A DNA stretch of 64,000 bases. It comes from Actinomycetota bacterium (lineage in GTDB: Bacteria; Actinomycetota; Actinomycetes; Nanopelagicales; Nanopelagicaceae). This document shows, piece after piece, positions 21,133 through 32,265 of this stretch. The position numbers were made by a program, and so were the translations under genes. Under the pieces are notes generated by a model. That model ran no database searches. It had not been told where the DNA came from and saw nothing but the letters and a program-made list of their open reading frames with translations. Within the stretch, counting starts at the first letter, position 1. Each line of letters starts with the position of its first letter. Location: assembly GCA_015660815.1 (NCBI GenBank), contig JACSDF010000001.1, forward strand, positions 1 through 64,000. Reading direction: 5' to 3'.

Positions 21133-22377
21133 ATGAAAATCCTCCTAGTCGGAAGCGGCGGTCGCGAACACGCACTAGGACTAGGTCTTGACGCAGATCC
21201 TGCATGTACCTCGCTACATGTTGCACCAGGTAATCCAGGTATAGCTGAGTTTGCGCAATGTCATCCAATTGATATTTCAAACAATGCGCAAATTGTTGCA
21301 CTTGCCCAAGAAATTGAGGCTGATTTAGTTGTCATTGGCCCGGAACTTCCTCTAGTAAACGGCTTAGCAGATGATTTACGTCGATTGAAAATCGCAGTTT
21401 TCGGTCCATCTAAAGCTGCGGCACAACTAGAAGGGTCAAAGACTTTTGCAAAAGAAGTAATGTCCGATGCCGGCGTTCTAACTGCGCAGAGTTTTACCTG
21501 CTCTAATAAAGTTGAATACGAGAAGGCTTTGGATACTTTCGGTGCACCATACGTAGTTAAAGACGATGGATTAGCCGGTGGAAAAGGAGTTGTAGTCACC
21601 CGTAATCGTCAAGAGGCGTTAGCCCATGCAATTTCATGTAAACGTGTCGTTATCGAAGAGTTCTTAGAGGGACCAGAGGTTTCACTCTTTGGAATTAGCG
21701 ATGGTGTTTCAATATTGGCCATGCAACCTGCACAGGATTTTAAGCGCTCCGGCGATAACGATGCTGGGCTAAATACGGGAGGCATGGGAGCTTATTCTCC
21801 TTTGCCATGGGCACCTTCAGACATAATCGAGGATACATATACGCAAGTTCTTGCTCCCATAATTGCTGAAATGAATGCACGAGGGACGCCGTTCGTCGGT
21901 TTGCTGTACGCAGGTCTTGCATTAACAGATAGAGGTACTCGAGTTATTGAATTTAATGTTCGCTTTGGAGACCCTGAAACTCAAGTTTTAATCCCTCTAC
22001 TTAAAACACCGCTAGCGACGCTCTTATATAAAGCTGCAACCGTTGGTCTTGCCGATACTGTTTTAGAGTGGCGTGATGAATCGGCGGTAGCTGTGGTTTT
22101 AGCGGCCGAGGGATATCCAACCGCCCCATTAAATGGAGGCACAATATCGCCCCTCCCGGCAATCGAAAACGTCCAGATATTTCATGCCGGAACCTCCCGC
22201 AGTGAACAAGGTTTAGTCTCATCCGGCGGTCGGGTTCTAACCGTGACCGGAGTTGGATCCGATCTGACCGAGGCAAGAGATCGCGCCTATCGAGCAATTA
22301 GTCAGATCTCATTGCCCGGCTCTTTTTATCGCAGCGACATAGCTCTAAATGCCGCAGTGGCAGAGAAGGGCAATTAA
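21133..22377 (+). CDS. purD: Phosphoribosylamine-glycine ligase
   Basis: ORF track; GSGGREHAL, FNVRFGDPETQ. Confidence 0.97.
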   Translation: MKILLVGSGGREHALGLGLDADPACTSLHVAPGNPGIAEFAQCHPIDISNNAQIVALAQEIEADLVVIGPELPLVNGLADDLRRLKIAVFGPSKAAAQLEGSKTFAKEVMSDAGVLTAQSFTCSNKVEYEKALDTFGAPYVVKDDGLAGGKGVVVTRNRQEALAHAISCKRVVIEEFLEGPEVSLFGISDGVSILAMQPAQDFKRSGDNDAGLNTGGMGAYSPLPWAPSDIIEDTYTQVLAPIIAEMNARGTPFVGLLYAGLALTDRGTRVIEFNVRFGDPETQVLIPLLKTPLATLLYKAATVGLADTVLEWRDESAVAVVLAAEGYPTAPLNGGTISPLPAIENVQIFHAGTSRSEQGLVSSGGRVLTVTGVGSDLTEARDRAYRAISQISLPGSFYRSDIALNAAVAEKGN

Positions 22378-23799
22378 ATGGCCGATAATTCACCCGTGAG
22401 CCTCATTGCAGATAGATATGCATCCGCAGCGATGCGAAAAATCTTTGCACCGCAGGAGAAAATTATTCTCGAACGTCGCCTTTGGCTTTCAGTCATGCGA
22501 AATCAAGCTGCGTTAGGTCATCCGATCGCAGACTCCGTCATTGATGACTATAAAAAAGTAATCTTTACTGTAGATCTTGCTTCAATTGATGCTCGTGAAA
22601 GAGCAAATCGTCATGACGTTAAAGCCCGCATCGAAGAGTTCAACGCGCTCGCTGGTCACGAAGCGATTCATGCAGGAATGACAAGTCGTGACCTAACCGA
22701 AAACATTGAAGCACTTCAAATCCGCAATGGATTAGAAATAGTCCAAGGAAAAGTAGTAACACTACTTGCGCGTTTAGCAGAGCGAGCAACAGAGTACGCT
22801 GATCAACCAATTGCTGGGCGTTCGCATAATGTTCCAGCACAAGTTACGACACTCGGAAAACGCTTCGCAACTGCTGCCGAAGAGCTTTTATTTGCATATG
22901 AACGTTTAACTGCTTTGCAGAACCGCTATCCAATGCGCGGCATAAAAGGCCCAGTTGGCACTGCACAAGACTCAATTGATTTGCTCGGCTCTTTTGAAGC
23001 CCATGCAAATATGGAAATAGCGATTGCTAATGAGTTGGGTTTCAGTAGAGTTTTAGATTCTGCTGGGCAGATATATCCACGATCATTTGATTATGATGTA
23101 GTAACAACACTTGTTCAATTGGCAGCTGCACCTTCATCACTTGCCACTTCAATTCGTTTAATGGCTGGCGCAGAGCTCGTAAGCGAGGGTTTCAAAGCGG
23201 GTCAAGTTGGCAGTAGTGCAATGCCGCACAAAATGAATACACGTTCTTGCGAACGTATAAATGGACTAGCCGTTGTTCTTCGCGGTTATGCATCAATGGT
23301 CAGTGAACTTGCTGGTGACCAGTGGAATGAAGGCGATGTTTCGTGCAGTGTTGTGCGCCGTGTCGCGCTACCAGATGCCTTTTATGCGATCGACGGATTG
23401 CTAGAAACAATGTTGACCGTACTCGGTGAATTTGGAGCATTTCCAGCGGTAATAGAGGCTGAATTAGAGCGTTATCTGCCATTTCTAGCGACGACGAAGT
23501 TTCTAATGGCAGCCGTTAAGGCCGGCATTGGTCGCGAGGTAGCCCACGAAATTATAAAGGAGCATGCAGTAAAAGCAGCTCTGGGAATGCGCGAAGGCAA
23601 AGCCAACACACTCCTTGACGATTTAGCCAATGATCCAAGTTTTCCATTAGATCTCAGCGCACTAAATAAGTTAGTAAGTACACCACTTGAATTTACTGGC
23701 GATGCTCGCCAACAAGTTGCTCGAGTTGTTAACCGCATTGACGCGATTACATCCGCGCACCCTGCAGCAGTGCAGTACAAGCCCGGCTCTATTCGGTGA
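22378..23799 (+). CDS. purB: Adenylosuccinate lyase
   Basis: ORF track; GSSAMPHKMNTRSCERINGL signature. Confidence 0.96.
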   Translation: MADNSPVSLIADRYASAAMRKIFAPQEKIILERRLWLSVMRNQAALGHPIADSVIDDYKKVIFTVDLASIDARERANRHDVKARIEEFNALAGHEAIHAGMTSRDLTENIEALQIRNGLEIVQGKVVTLLARLAERATEYADQPIAGRSHNVPAQVTTLGKRFATAAEELLFAYERLTALQNRYPMRGIKGPVGTAQDSIDLLGSFEAHANMEIAIANELGFSRVLDSAGQIYPRSFDYDVVTTLVQLAAAPSSLATSIRLMAGAELVSEGFKAGQVGSSAMPHKMNTRSCERINGLAVVLRGYASMVSELAGDQWNEGDVSCSVVRRVALPDAFYAIDGLLETMLTVLGEFGAFPAVIEAELERYLPFLATTKFLMAAVKAGIGREVAHEIIKEHAVKAALGMREGKANTLLDDLANDPSFPLDLSALNKLVSTPLEFTGDARQQVARVVNRIDAITSAHPAAVQYKPGSIR

Positions 23800-24677
23800 G
23801 CGGTTTTGGTTTAGCTGGTCCACCGCCAGCACCTTCGATACCTGGGTGGACTCATGTGCGTACCGGAAAAGTTCGCGACTTGTACACCAATGACAAAGAC
23901 GAGATTCTCTTAGTAGCATCTGATCGAGTATCAGCATTCGACTGGGTTATGCCTTCAACGATTCCAGGAAAAGGGGCGGTCCTTACTCAACTTTCATTAT
24001 TTTGGTTTGAACTTCTCGAAGATATAGTTCCTAATCATGTTATATCTTTAGACGTTCCAGCGATTGTTGAAGATCGCGCGGTTATTGTTCAACCACTTGA
24101 GATGTTTGAAATTGAATGTGTTGCTCGTGGCTATCTAACTGGAAGTGGTTGGAGCGAATATCAAAATAACAGAGTGATTTGTGGAAATTCTCTGCCCGAA
24201 GGCTTACTAGATGGCTCTAAACTTCCTGAAACAATTTTTACTCCTGCAACCAAAGCCGATGTTGGTGACCATGACATTAACATTGACTTTGATACTGCAG
24301 CCAAGAATATTGGGGCTTCAGAGGCTCAGGAATTAAAAGAGCTCACGATTACGCTGTATGACACGGCCTCAGATTTTGCTAAAGATCGCGGAATTATTCT
24401 CGCCGATACGAAATTTGAATTTGGTCGCAATGCGTTAGGCGAAATTGTTCTAGGAGATGAGGCTCTAACCCCTGATTCATCGAGGTTTTGGGAGTTTTCA
24501 ACCTGGATCCCTGGTGGCTCTCAGGCATCATTCGATAAGCAGTTCTTGCGAGACTACCTAATTGCATCTGGATGGGATAGGAATAGCCCACCCCCACTGC
24601 TTCCGCAAGAGATCATCGAAAAAACGGCAGCGCGCTACGAAGAAGCTTATTACCGATTAACTGGCAGCAAGTTCTAA
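23796..24677 (+). CDS. purC: Phosphoribosylaminoimidazole-succinocarboxamide synthase
   Basis: ORF track; GKVRDLY, VARGYLTGSGWSEY, DTKFEFG. Confidence 0.96.
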   Translation: MSGFGLAGPPPAPSIPGWTHVRTGKVRDLYTNDKDEILLVASDRVSAFDWVMPSTIPGKGAVLTQLSLFWFELLEDIVPNHVISLDVPAIVEDRAVIVQPLEMFEIECVARGYLTGSGWSEYQNNRVICGNSLPEGLLDGSKLPETIFTPATKADVGDHDINIDFDTAAKNIGASEAQELKELTITLYDTASDFAKDRGIILADTKFEFGRNALGEIVLGDEALTPDSSRFWEFSTWIPGGSQASFDKQFLRDYLIASGWDRNSPPPLLPQEIIEKTAARYEEAYYRLTGSKF

Positions 24678-24695
24678 CACAGGGAGAATAAAACA

Positions 24696-24941
24696 ATGGC
24701 AATAATCGTGGTTGACGTGATGTTAAAGCCTGAGATTCTCGACCCACAAGGAAATGCCGTTGCATCTGCGCTACCTCGACTTGGGTTTACCTTTGCCAAC
24801 TCTGTGCGACAGGGCAAGAGATTTGAAATTGAAATTGATGGAGAGCCAACACCTGCTCAACTGGCGGAAGTAGAGAAAGCCGCCGAAGTTTTACTCTCTA
24901 ATCCAGTAATTGAAACCTATGTCGTAAGAGTCGAGAAGTAA
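24696..24941 (+). CDS. purS: Phosphoribosylformylglycinamidine synthase subunit PurS
   Basis: ORF track; size, sequence and position before purQ. Confidence 0.95.
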   Translation: MAIIVVDVMLKPEILDPQGNAVASALPRLGFTFANSVRQGKRFEIEIDGEPTPAQLAEVEKAAEVLLSNPVIETYVVRVEK

Positions 24942-25609
24942 TGCGCATTGGAGTTATAACCTTTCCTGGCACTTTAGATGATCGCGATGCGGCGCGGGCG
25001 GTAAATGTAGGCGGAGCAGAAGCCGTTGCATTGTGGCATGCCGATGCTGATTTAAAGAAAGTCGATGCCGTGATTTTACCTGGTGGCTTTTCCTATGGTG
25101 ATTACCTTCGCTGTGGTGCAATCTCTCGTTTTGCTCCAGTAATGAAGTTAGTCATTGAAGCTGCAGGCAAAGGTATGCCTGTGCTGGGCATCTGCAATGG
25201 TTTCCAAGTATTGTGTGAATCTCATTTATTGCCAGGTGCGTTGACTCGAAACTCCGATCTTCATTTCTTATGCCGAGATCAAGAGATTGAAATTACCAAT
25301 AACACAACGGCCTGGACAACTTCATTTGCAGAAGGTGAACGAATTACTATCCCGCTTAAAAATGGTGAAGGCTCTTTTCAATGTGATGATCAAACTCTGG
25401 CCAGATTAGAGAATGAGGGTCGAGTAATTGCGCGTTATGTTGGCGTAAACCCAAATGGCTCTCGAAATTTGATTGCTGGGATTACAAATGAGCGTGGAAA
25501 TGTAGTTGGCCTTATGCCACACCCAGAGCACGCTATTGACCCATTAACAGGCCCTTCAGCCCAAGGCCTTGGCTTCTTTACTTCAATTTTGAATGCGATG
25601 GTTAAGTAA
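24941..25609 (+). CDS. purQ: Phosphoribosylformylglycinamidine synthase subunit PurQ
   Basis: ORF track; glutamine amidotransferase [18 protein letters not shown]. Confidence 0.96.
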   Translation: MRIGVITFPGTLDDRDAARAVNVGGAEAVALWHADADLKKVDAVILPGGFSYGDYLRCGAISRFAPVMKLVIEAAGKGMPVLGICNGFQVLCESHLLPGALTRNSDLHFLCRDQEIEITNNTTAWTTSFAEGERITIPLKNGEGSFQCDDQTLARLENEGRVIARYVGVNPNGSRNLIAGITNERGNVVGLMPHPEHAIDPLTGPSAQGLGFFTSILNAMVK

Positions 25610-27840
25610 TGTCCCTAGATACGGTTGCAATCGCACAATCCACACCCGAGAATAAACAACCATTTGCTGAACTTGGCTTAAAACCTGATGAATACGCTCG
25701 TATTAAAGAGATTTTAGGCCGTCGCCCCACATCATCTGAGTTAGCGATGTATTCAGTGATGTGGTCCGAGCACTGTTCGTATAAATCTTCAAAAGTACAT
25801 TTGAAACAGTTCGGCGATAAAGCTCCTATTTCCGATGCCTTATTAGTTGGCATTGGTGAAAATGCTGGTGTGGTTGATGTCGGTCAAGGCTATGCCGTTA
25901 CTTTCAAAATCGAATCACATAACCACCCATCTTTTGTCGAGCCATATCAAGGGGCCGCGACCGGAATCGGTGGAATTGTTCGAGATATTTTAACTATGGG
26001 TGCACGACCAATTGCCGTAATGGACCCGCTTCGCTTTGGTCCAGCAAATGCGCCAGATACTCGCCGCGTATTACCAGGAATCGTTGCAGGTATTGGAGGA
26101 TATGGAAACTGTTTAGGTCTACCGAATATTGGCGGTGAAATTGTCTTTGATGAAACGTATGCCGGCAATCCTTTAGTAAATGCGCTTTGTGTTGGAGTCA
26201 TGAAACACAGCGATATTAAGTTGGCGAAAGCTGCAGGTGCTGGCAACTTAGTCGTGCTCTTCGGTGCTAAGACAGGCGGAGATGGAATTGGTGGAGTATC
26301 TGTTCTTGCCTCTGAAACATTTGGCGCAGGGGGATCGACTAAACGACCAAGTGTGCAAGTTGGTGATCCTTTTGTAGAAAAGATTTTGATTGAATGCTCA
26401 CTTGAAATCTTTGCAGAGGATTTAGTTGTTGGAATTCAAGATCTAGGAGGAGCAGGATTATCGTGTGCGACAAGCGAACTCGCATCAGGCGGTTCAGGTG
26501 GTATGAAAGTAGCCCTGGACAAGGTCCCGCTGCGCGATCCATCACTTTCGCCTGAAGAGATTTTAATGTCGGAGTCACAAGAGCGCATGTGTGCGATAGT
26601 TGAACCTCAAAAGCTGCAACGATTTCTCGAAATTTGTAAGAAGTGGGACGTCACCGTTACCGCGATTGGTGAAGTCACTGACGGCGAACGCTTAGAGATC
26701 ACTTGGAATGGCGAAGTTATTGTCGATGTTCCTCCACGTACAGTTGCTCATGAAGGTCCTGTTTACAACCGCCCACTGGCTCAGCCAGCCTATATCGATG
26801 AAGTGAATAAACAGAAAATAACCCTTCCGATTCTCAATAGCGCTTCGGATATTAAGGCTGCAGTTCTCAAACTTGCAGGCGCGCCAAATCTCGCCGATAA
26901 GTCATGGGTCACTTCGCAGTATGACAAATATGTGCAGGGAAACACGATTCAATCGCAACCCGATGATTCAGGAATGGTTCGAATCGATGAGAGTACGCAT
27001 TTAGGTGTTGCAATCTCAACCGATGCCAATGCAAACTGGTCATATTTGAATCCATACCAAGGAGCTAAATTAGCTTTAGCTGAAGCGGCGCGAAACATTG
27101 CAACTGCGGGTGCGCGACCACTAGCCGTTACCAATTGCTTGAACTTTGGCTCACCTGAAGATCCAGGAGTGATGTGGCAGTTCGCCGAAACCGTTCGAGG
27201 TTTAGCCGACGGATGTTTAGAGATGGGTCTGCCAGTGACTGGAGGCAATGTTTCTTTCTATAATCAAACAGGTCCGGTAGCAATCTTGCCAACCCCAGTC
27301 ATCGGAGTGCTTGGTGTAATTCAAGACGTTAGAACTCGCACCCCGATGAGTTTTAATGTGGCTGGATTAGATCTCTACTTGTTGGGTGATACCTACGAAG
27401 ATTTTGCCGGGAGTGAATGGGCATTTTTAAATGGAGAGCGCGTCGGACAAACTCCAACGGCTGATTTAGCCCGTGAAATACGGCTTATAGAGCTTCTTCT
27501 TGAAGGTCACGCTGATGGATTGTTTAAAGCCGCTCATGATTTAAGTCAAGGTGGCTTATCGGCCGGATTAACAGAGATGGTTCTACGCTACTTTGTCGGT
27601 GCAACAATTACATTAGGTAATGTCGGCATCGAATTGCTTAGTGAATCCCCAGGGCGAGTTGTCGTCGCGGTAAATGCCGGTACTTCTCAAGCACTCTCTC
27701 AATTAGCGACAAAATATTCGATAACTCTTTCAAAATTAGGTACTACTGGTGGTGATTCGCTAATTATCAATGATTGCATAATCCCTCTTAGCGAACTTCG
27801 AACTGCACATACATCTACTTTTCCAACCTTGTTCGGGTGA
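25609..27840 (+). CDS. purL: Phosphoribosylformylglycinamidine synthase subunit PurL
   Basis: ORF track; [22 protein letters not shown]. Confidence 0.97.
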   Translation: MSLDTVAIAQSTPENKQPFAELGLKPDEYARIKEILGRRPTSSELAMYSVMWSEHCSYKSSKVHLKQFGDKAPISDALLVGIGENAGVVDVGQGYAVTFKIESHNHPSFVEPYQGAATGIGGIVRDILTMGARPIAVMDPLRFGPANAPDTRRVLPGIVAGIGGYGNCLGLPNIGGEIVFDETYAGNPLVNALCVGVMKHSDIKLAKAAGAGNLVVLFGAKTGGDGIGGVSVLASETFGAGGSTKRPSVQVGDPFVEKILIECSLEIFAEDLVVGIQDLGGAGLSCATSELASGGSGGMKVALDKVPLRDPSLSPEEILMSESQERMCAIVEPQKLQRFLEICKKWDVTVTAIGEVTDGERLEITWNGEVIVDVPPRTVAHEGPVYNRPLAQPAYIDEVNKQKITLPILNSASDIKAAVLKLAGAPNLADKSWVTSQYDKYVQGNTIQSQPDDSGMVRIDESTHLGVAISTDANANWSYLNPYQGAKLALAEAARNIATAGARPLAVTNCLNFGSPEDPGVMWQFAETVRGLADGCLEMGLPVTGGNVSFYNQTGPVAILPTPVIGVLGVIQDVRTRTPMSFNVAGLDLYLLGDTYEDFAGSEWAFLNGERVGQTPTADLAREIRLIELLLEGHADGLFKAAHDLSQGGLSAGLTEMVLRYFVGATITLGNVGIELLSESPGRVVVAVNAGTSQALSQLATKYSITLSKLGTTGGDSLIINDCIIPLSELRTAHTSTFPTLFG

Positions 27841-28142
27841 TGCAGATGCGAGATCCTAAAATATTAGACGAGGTAAAGAGTACTTTGGCGCTTCTTTCGG
27901 CAAAAGCACCTGGCCGCGCAATCGAAGTTCGAATTCCACCGTATGCAGCTATCCAATGTGGTGAAGGTCCAACTCATACACGCGGTACACCGGCGAATGT
28001 GATTGAAATGGAGGCGGCGACTTGGATCGCCTTAGCTTCCGGTGAAATCACATGGAGCGATGCTTTAAATAGCGGCGCAATAACTGCTTCAGGTCTTCGT
28101 GCCGATTTAGCACCATACCTACCGCTTAGGATAACGACATGA
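27837..28142 (+). CDS. Sterol-carrier-like family protein (bacterial SCP orthologue) nested in the purine operon
   Basis: ORF track; [42 protein letters not shown]; overlaps purL and purF by 4 bp. Confidence 0.78.
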   Translation: MMQMRDPKILDEVKSTLALLSAKAPGRAIEVRIPPYAAIQCGEGPTHTRGTPANVIEMEAATWIALASGEITWSDALNSGAITASGLRADLAPYLPLRITT

Positions 28143-29611
28143 GCCGGCGCCCTGATGGGTTACTAAATCACAATATTTTGGAATCAGATAAAGGTCCACA
28201 AGATGCTTGTGGTGTATTTGGAGTTTGGGCACCAGGAGAAGAAGTAGCGAAGTTAGCTTTTTACGGTTTGTATGCGCTACAACATCGTGGCCAAGAGTCG
28301 GCAGGGATTGCAACTAGTGATGGCGAACGAATACTTGTTTATAAAGATATGGGTTTAGTTTCGCAAGTATTTACCGAAAGCGATCTAGCGACTTTGCCCG
28401 GCGACTTAGCAATTGGGCATTGTCGTTATAGCACCACGGGATCGAGTACATGGGTTAATGCCCAACCAACGCTACGTCCAACTAAGTACGGAACACTGGC
28501 TTTAGCGCACAATGGCAATCTAACTAACACGGGCGAACTTGCAGAATTAGTTCAGAAATTAGAGCCAAGTACGGGCCGCGACCGTGGAGCAACTACAGAT
28601 ACAGAAATAATGACGGCGCTGATTTCTCTACAAAATGAAAAAAATGTTGAGGCAAGTGCGATTTCCGTTCTACCTCAATTAGAAGGTGCATTCTCCTTAG
28701 TCTTTATGGATGAACACACTTTGTATGCAGCACGGGATCGACATGGTGTGCGCCCATTAGTTCTTGGCAAATTAGAAACTGGTTGGGTTGTTGCATCAGA
28801 GAGTGCTGCACTCGATATTGTTGGTGCCGCCTTTGTACGTGAGATTGAACCTGGAGAATTCATAGCAATCGATGTACATGGTGTCCGCTCACAACGTTGG
28901 GCAGTTGCCGAACCAAAGGGCTGCCTATTTGAATATGTTTACTTAGCCCGACCAGATACATTAATTGCCGGTCAAGGAATTCATGCGACTCGAGTTGCAA
29001 TTGGTGTTCGGCTTGCACAAGAGGCACCGGTAGAGGCTGACTTAGTGATTCCAGTTCCGGAATCCGGAACACCTGCAGCTATTGGGTATGCAAAAGGTTC
29101 AGGAATTCCCTTTGGAATTGGCCTCGTTAAGAACTCATATGTAGGTCGCACTTTTATTCAACCATCTCAGACGATTCGCCAACTTGGAATTCGTTTAAAA
29201 CTCAACCCTTTACGCGAAATTATCGAAGGCAAGCGCATTGTTGTCGTTGACGATTCAATCGTACGTGGGAATACTCAACGCGCGATTGTTCGGATGCTTC
29301 GTGAAGCTGGCGCCCGCGAAATTCATGTGCGTATCTCATCACCACCAGTTAAATGGCCATGCTTCTATGGAATCGATTTTGCAACGCGGGCTGAACTCAT
29401 CGCTAGCGGCTTAGAGATTGAAGAGATTCGTCGTTCGATTGGTGCTGATTCTCTTGGATATGTCTCACTCGAAGGACTCATTGAGTCGACGCAAATCGAT
29501 GAAAAGAAGCTTTGTTCTGCCTGCTTTACTGGCACTTATCCGATTCGCATCCCTGCTGATATGTCTGAAGGAAAGATGCGCCTTGAAATTACCGAAGTAC
29601 GTGGTCATTAA
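28139..29611 (+). CDS. purF: Amidophosphoribosyltransferase
   Basis: ORF track; DACGVFGVWAPGEEVAKLAFYGLYALQHRGQESAGI; PRPP motif VVVDDSIVRGNT. Confidence 0.97.
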   Translation: MSRRPDGLLNHNILESDKGPQDACGVFGVWAPGEEVAKLAFYGLYALQHRGQESAGIATSDGERILVYKDMGLVSQVFTESDLATLPGDLAIGHCRYSTTGSSTWVNAQPTLRPTKYGTLALAHNGNLTNTGELAELVQKLEPSTGRDRGATTDTEIMTALISLQNEKNVEASAISVLPQLEGAFSLVFMDEHTLYAARDRHGVRPLVLGKLETGWVVASESAALDIVGAAFVREIEPGEFIAIDVHGVRSQRWAVAEPKGCLFEYVYLARPDTLIAGQGIHATRVAIGVRLAQEAPVEADLVIPVPESGTPAAIGYAKGSGIPFGIGLVKNSYVGRTFIQPSQTIRQLGIRLKLNPLREIIEGKRIVVVDDSIVRGNTQRAIVRMLREAGAREIHVRISSPPVKWPCFYGIDFATRAELIASGLEIEEIRRSIGADSLGYVSLEGLIESTQIDEKKLCSACFTGTYPIRIPADMSEGKMRLEITEVRGH

Positions 29612-30670
29612 ATGAGTACATATAAAGATGCGGGTGTCGATATCGATGCAGGGGATCGCGCAGTAGAACTAATGAAAGCTTCGATTGCAAAGGCTTCGCG
29701 CCCAGAGGTAATGGGTGGAATTGGGGGATTCGCTGGTCTTTTTGATGCAAGCGCATTGAAGAGTATGAAAAAACCTTTGCTCGCGACATCCACAGACGGC
29801 GTAGGAACTAAAACTGAGATTGCTCGCGCAATGGGTAAGTACGACACAATCGGAGAAGATTTAGTTGCCATGGTGGTCGATGATTTAGTTGTGTGCGGTG
29901 CTGAGCCTCTTTTTATGACCGACTACATTGCAGTCGGCAAAGTTATACCCGAGCGCATTGCAGAGATTGTTGCAGGCATTGCGCGCGGGTGTGAGAAAGC
30001 AAATACGGCTCTCATAGGTGGAGAAACCGCTGAACATCCAGGATTACTGGGCGAGGATGAATTTGATATCGCTGGCGCAGCTACCGGAGTCGTGGATTCC
30101 GATAAACAGCTTGGTGCACATTTAGTGCAGGCCGGTGATGTTCTCATTGCAATGCCATCGAGTGGCTTTCACGCAAATGGTTTTTCACTTGTTCGCCAAA
30201 TTATTAAAACTCAAAAACTTAGCCTTGAAGCACATGTAAGCGAGTACGGCAAAACTTCAGGTGAAGTATTTTTAACGCCTACGGAAATCTATACTCTTGA
30301 TTGCTTAGCTCTTATTAAATCGATGCCTGACTCACTGCGTGGTTTCACACATATCACCGGAGGCGGGATTGCAGAAAATACATCGCGCGTTATTCCTGCC
30401 CACCTCACTGCGATTTATGATCGCTCAACCTGGTCCTTACCTGTTGAAATGGAGTTCATGGCAAAGATTGGTGGAGTTCCACAGGCCGATATGGAGCGCA
30501 CATGGAATGCTGGTATCGGCATGGTGGCCATCGTTTCGGCCGATGCCGCTGGGTTAGCTCTGGCATCTTTGGCCGCTCGTGGGATGAAAGCGTGGGTCGC
30601 CGGTGTTGTCGAGCCTTCTGGTAATAATGAAACTCGGCGCTCATACTTGGTCTCTGACTTTAGGAGATAG
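29612..30670 (+). CDS. purM: Phosphoribosylformylglycinamidine cyclo-ligase
   Basis: ORF track; STDGVGTKTEIA, GGETAEHPG. Confidence 0.97.
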   Translation: MSTYKDAGVDIDAGDRAVELMKASIAKASRPEVMGGIGGFAGLFDASALKSMKKPLLATSTDGVGTKTEIARAMGKYDTIGEDLVAMVVDDLVVCGAEPLFMTDYIAVGKVIPERIAEIVAGIARGCEKANTALIGGETAEHPGLLGEDEFDIAGAATGVVDSDKQLGAHLVQAGDVLIAMPSSGFHANGFSLVRQIIKTQKLSLEAHVSEYGKTSGEVFLTPTEIYTLDCLALIKSMPDSLRGFTHITGGGIAENTSRVIPAHLTAIYDRSTWSLPVEMEFMAKIGGVPQADMERTWNAGIGMVAIVSADAAGLALASLAARGMKAWVAGVVEPSGNNETRRSYLVSDFRR

Positions 30671-30675
30671 GTCGT

Positions 30676-32046
30676 ATGGCTAGTAAATCGAAGGTAGTTC
30701 GGCAGCAGGCAATCAAGAAAAGCAACAGAGATAACTTTTACCTAGTTGCCATCCCACTTCTTGCTTTTGTAATCAAATTAATCACAATGGCAAACATCAC
30801 CGGCGGGGGATGGCTGGGATCTGATGGCGAAAGTTGGCTTGCTGGTGCTGATGGACTTCTTAAACAGGGTTACTACTCTGATGCAAGCGTACTTTCGTAC
30901 TTGCCTGCAGGTTACCCAATTATAATTTGGTTGATTGCGAAAATTTCGGTAGTCAATGGAGTTTGGTTACTCTCATTAGTGCAAAGCGCATTTTATGCCT
31001 ATGCAAGTTACTTCTTTGTAAAACAACTTCGCGATACAAAACTTCGTCCTTATATTCTCCTCATCGGAATTGCGATTGCTTTTAACCCGACGCTTTCGTT
31101 GAGCACACTTGTGGTTGGATATGAAAGCTTGCTTTCTACAAGTATGTTACTAATTGTTGGTTTTATTATTAAATCTAAAAATATGGCGGCCGATGCTAAA
31201 ATTGGAAAATTCATTGTTGGAGTAGGAGCAATTTCTGCGCTTGCTACTTTTATACAACCTCGATGGATCTTAACGACAATTATAATTGCGATTGCATGGG
31301 CACTCATGTTTAAGAATCGAAAAATACAAGCAGTAATTCTTATTGGAGTAATTGGAATTATGTCTATTGCGCCAGCTCTAATAGTTCAGCGAAATATTCA
31401 ATCTGTGGATAAGGCAGTAGTCGCATCAATTCTCGGTGGCAATATGGCCGTAGGAGCAGGTGATGAAACCTCGGGCGGATATCCTCATACAGGACCGGTT
31501 GTGCCATGTGAACCAACACCTCCTGCGGCTGCCGTAACTGATAGCGAAATGTTTAGATGTGTAATTAAGTGGTATGCCGGACACCCAGTAAAGGGAGTTC
31601 GCTTATTCATTAATAAAGGATTTTTCTATTGGTCCCCATGGTCTGGCCCTCTCGGCGAGGGAACGATGGCGCGTAACCCTTGGTTAAAAGTTAATCCCCT
31701 AATAAATATTGCCAAGGGAAGCCAAGAGGGAAGTGATTTCATTAATAAATTGCCAGGAAAAATAATCTCCTTCGCCTGGGTCATGGGCTGCATTTCACTG
31801 ATGTTTGTGGGCTTCTTTTGGCTCCGCTCAATGAAGGGGCTTTATGCCAATATCGCGTACATGACACTCACTCCGGTCGTCGTCTCATGGCTAGTTACTT
31901 TGGCAACCGTGGGAGATCACAGATATCGCATCCCCACAATGCCTCTGAGCCTGTTTCTTCAAGTAATGGGCTATTTTGCCCTGCGCCATAAGGCAAAAAC
32001 TCGCTCATTTGCCATCACTTTGGAGCCAAGCGCCAAGGCACGATAA
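30676..32046 (+). CDS. Polytopic membrane protein, GT39/ArnT-like glycosyltransferase candidate
   Basis: ORF track; multiple TM helices, N-terminal lumenal-type acidic loop GSDGESWLAGADGLL. Confidence 0.6.
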   Translation: MASKSKVVRQQAIKKSNRDNFYLVAIPLLAFVIKLITMANITGGGWLGSDGESWLAGADGLLKQGYYSDASVLSYLPAGYPIIIWLIAKISVVNGVWLLSLVQSAFYAYASYFFVKQLRDTKLRPYILLIGIAIAFNPTLSLSTLVVGYESLLSTSMLLIVGFIIKSKNMAADAKIGKFIVGVGAISALATFIQPRWILTTIIIAIAWALMFKNRKIQAVILIGVIGIMSIAPALIVQRNIQSVDKAVVASILGGNMAVGAGDETSGGYPHTGPVVPCEPTPPAAAVTDSEMFRCVIKWYAGHPVKGVRLFINKGFFYWSPWSGPLGEGTMARNPWLKVNPLINIAKGSQEGSDFINKLPGKIISFAWVMGCISLMFVGFFWLRSMKGLYANIAYMTLTPVVVSWLVTLATVGDHRYRIPTMPLSLFLQVMGYFALRHKAKTRSFAITLEPSAKAR

Positions 32047-32088
32047 CCTACCCCTCTGGCAAACATATACAAGTAAGGAGGTCGCACT

Positions 32089-32265
32089 ATGGGTCGCGGC
32101 CGATCAAAAGCTAAGCAGACTAAAGTTGCACGAGATTTAAAATACAACTCACAGGATATGGATCTCGATCGTCTTACGAAAGAGCTTCATGGCGAAATCG
32201 ATACATCGAATAAAAAAGATGACGACGATCCCTTTGCTGAGGGCAATTACATCCCACGTGCGTGA
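32089..32265 (+). CDS. DUF3073 small protein (58 aa), absent from the supplied ORF track
   Basis: My translation: MGRGRSKAKQTKVARDLKYNSQDMDLDRLTKELHGEIDTSNKKDDDDPFAEGNYIPRA*; strong SD AAGGAGGT; conserved position after purM in actinobacteria. Confidence 0.92.
   Translation: MGRGRSKAKQTKVARDLKYNSQDMDLDRLTKELHGEIDTSNKKDDDDPFAEGNYIPRA

Noticed and set aside
25947-27248. Antisense ORFs of about 80-100 aa opposite purL (and similar ones opposite acs, clpC, asd, lysS and other genes)
   Set aside because: Low-complexity Ser/Pro/Arg/Ile translations typical of the reverse strand of conserved genes; no SD or family resemblance
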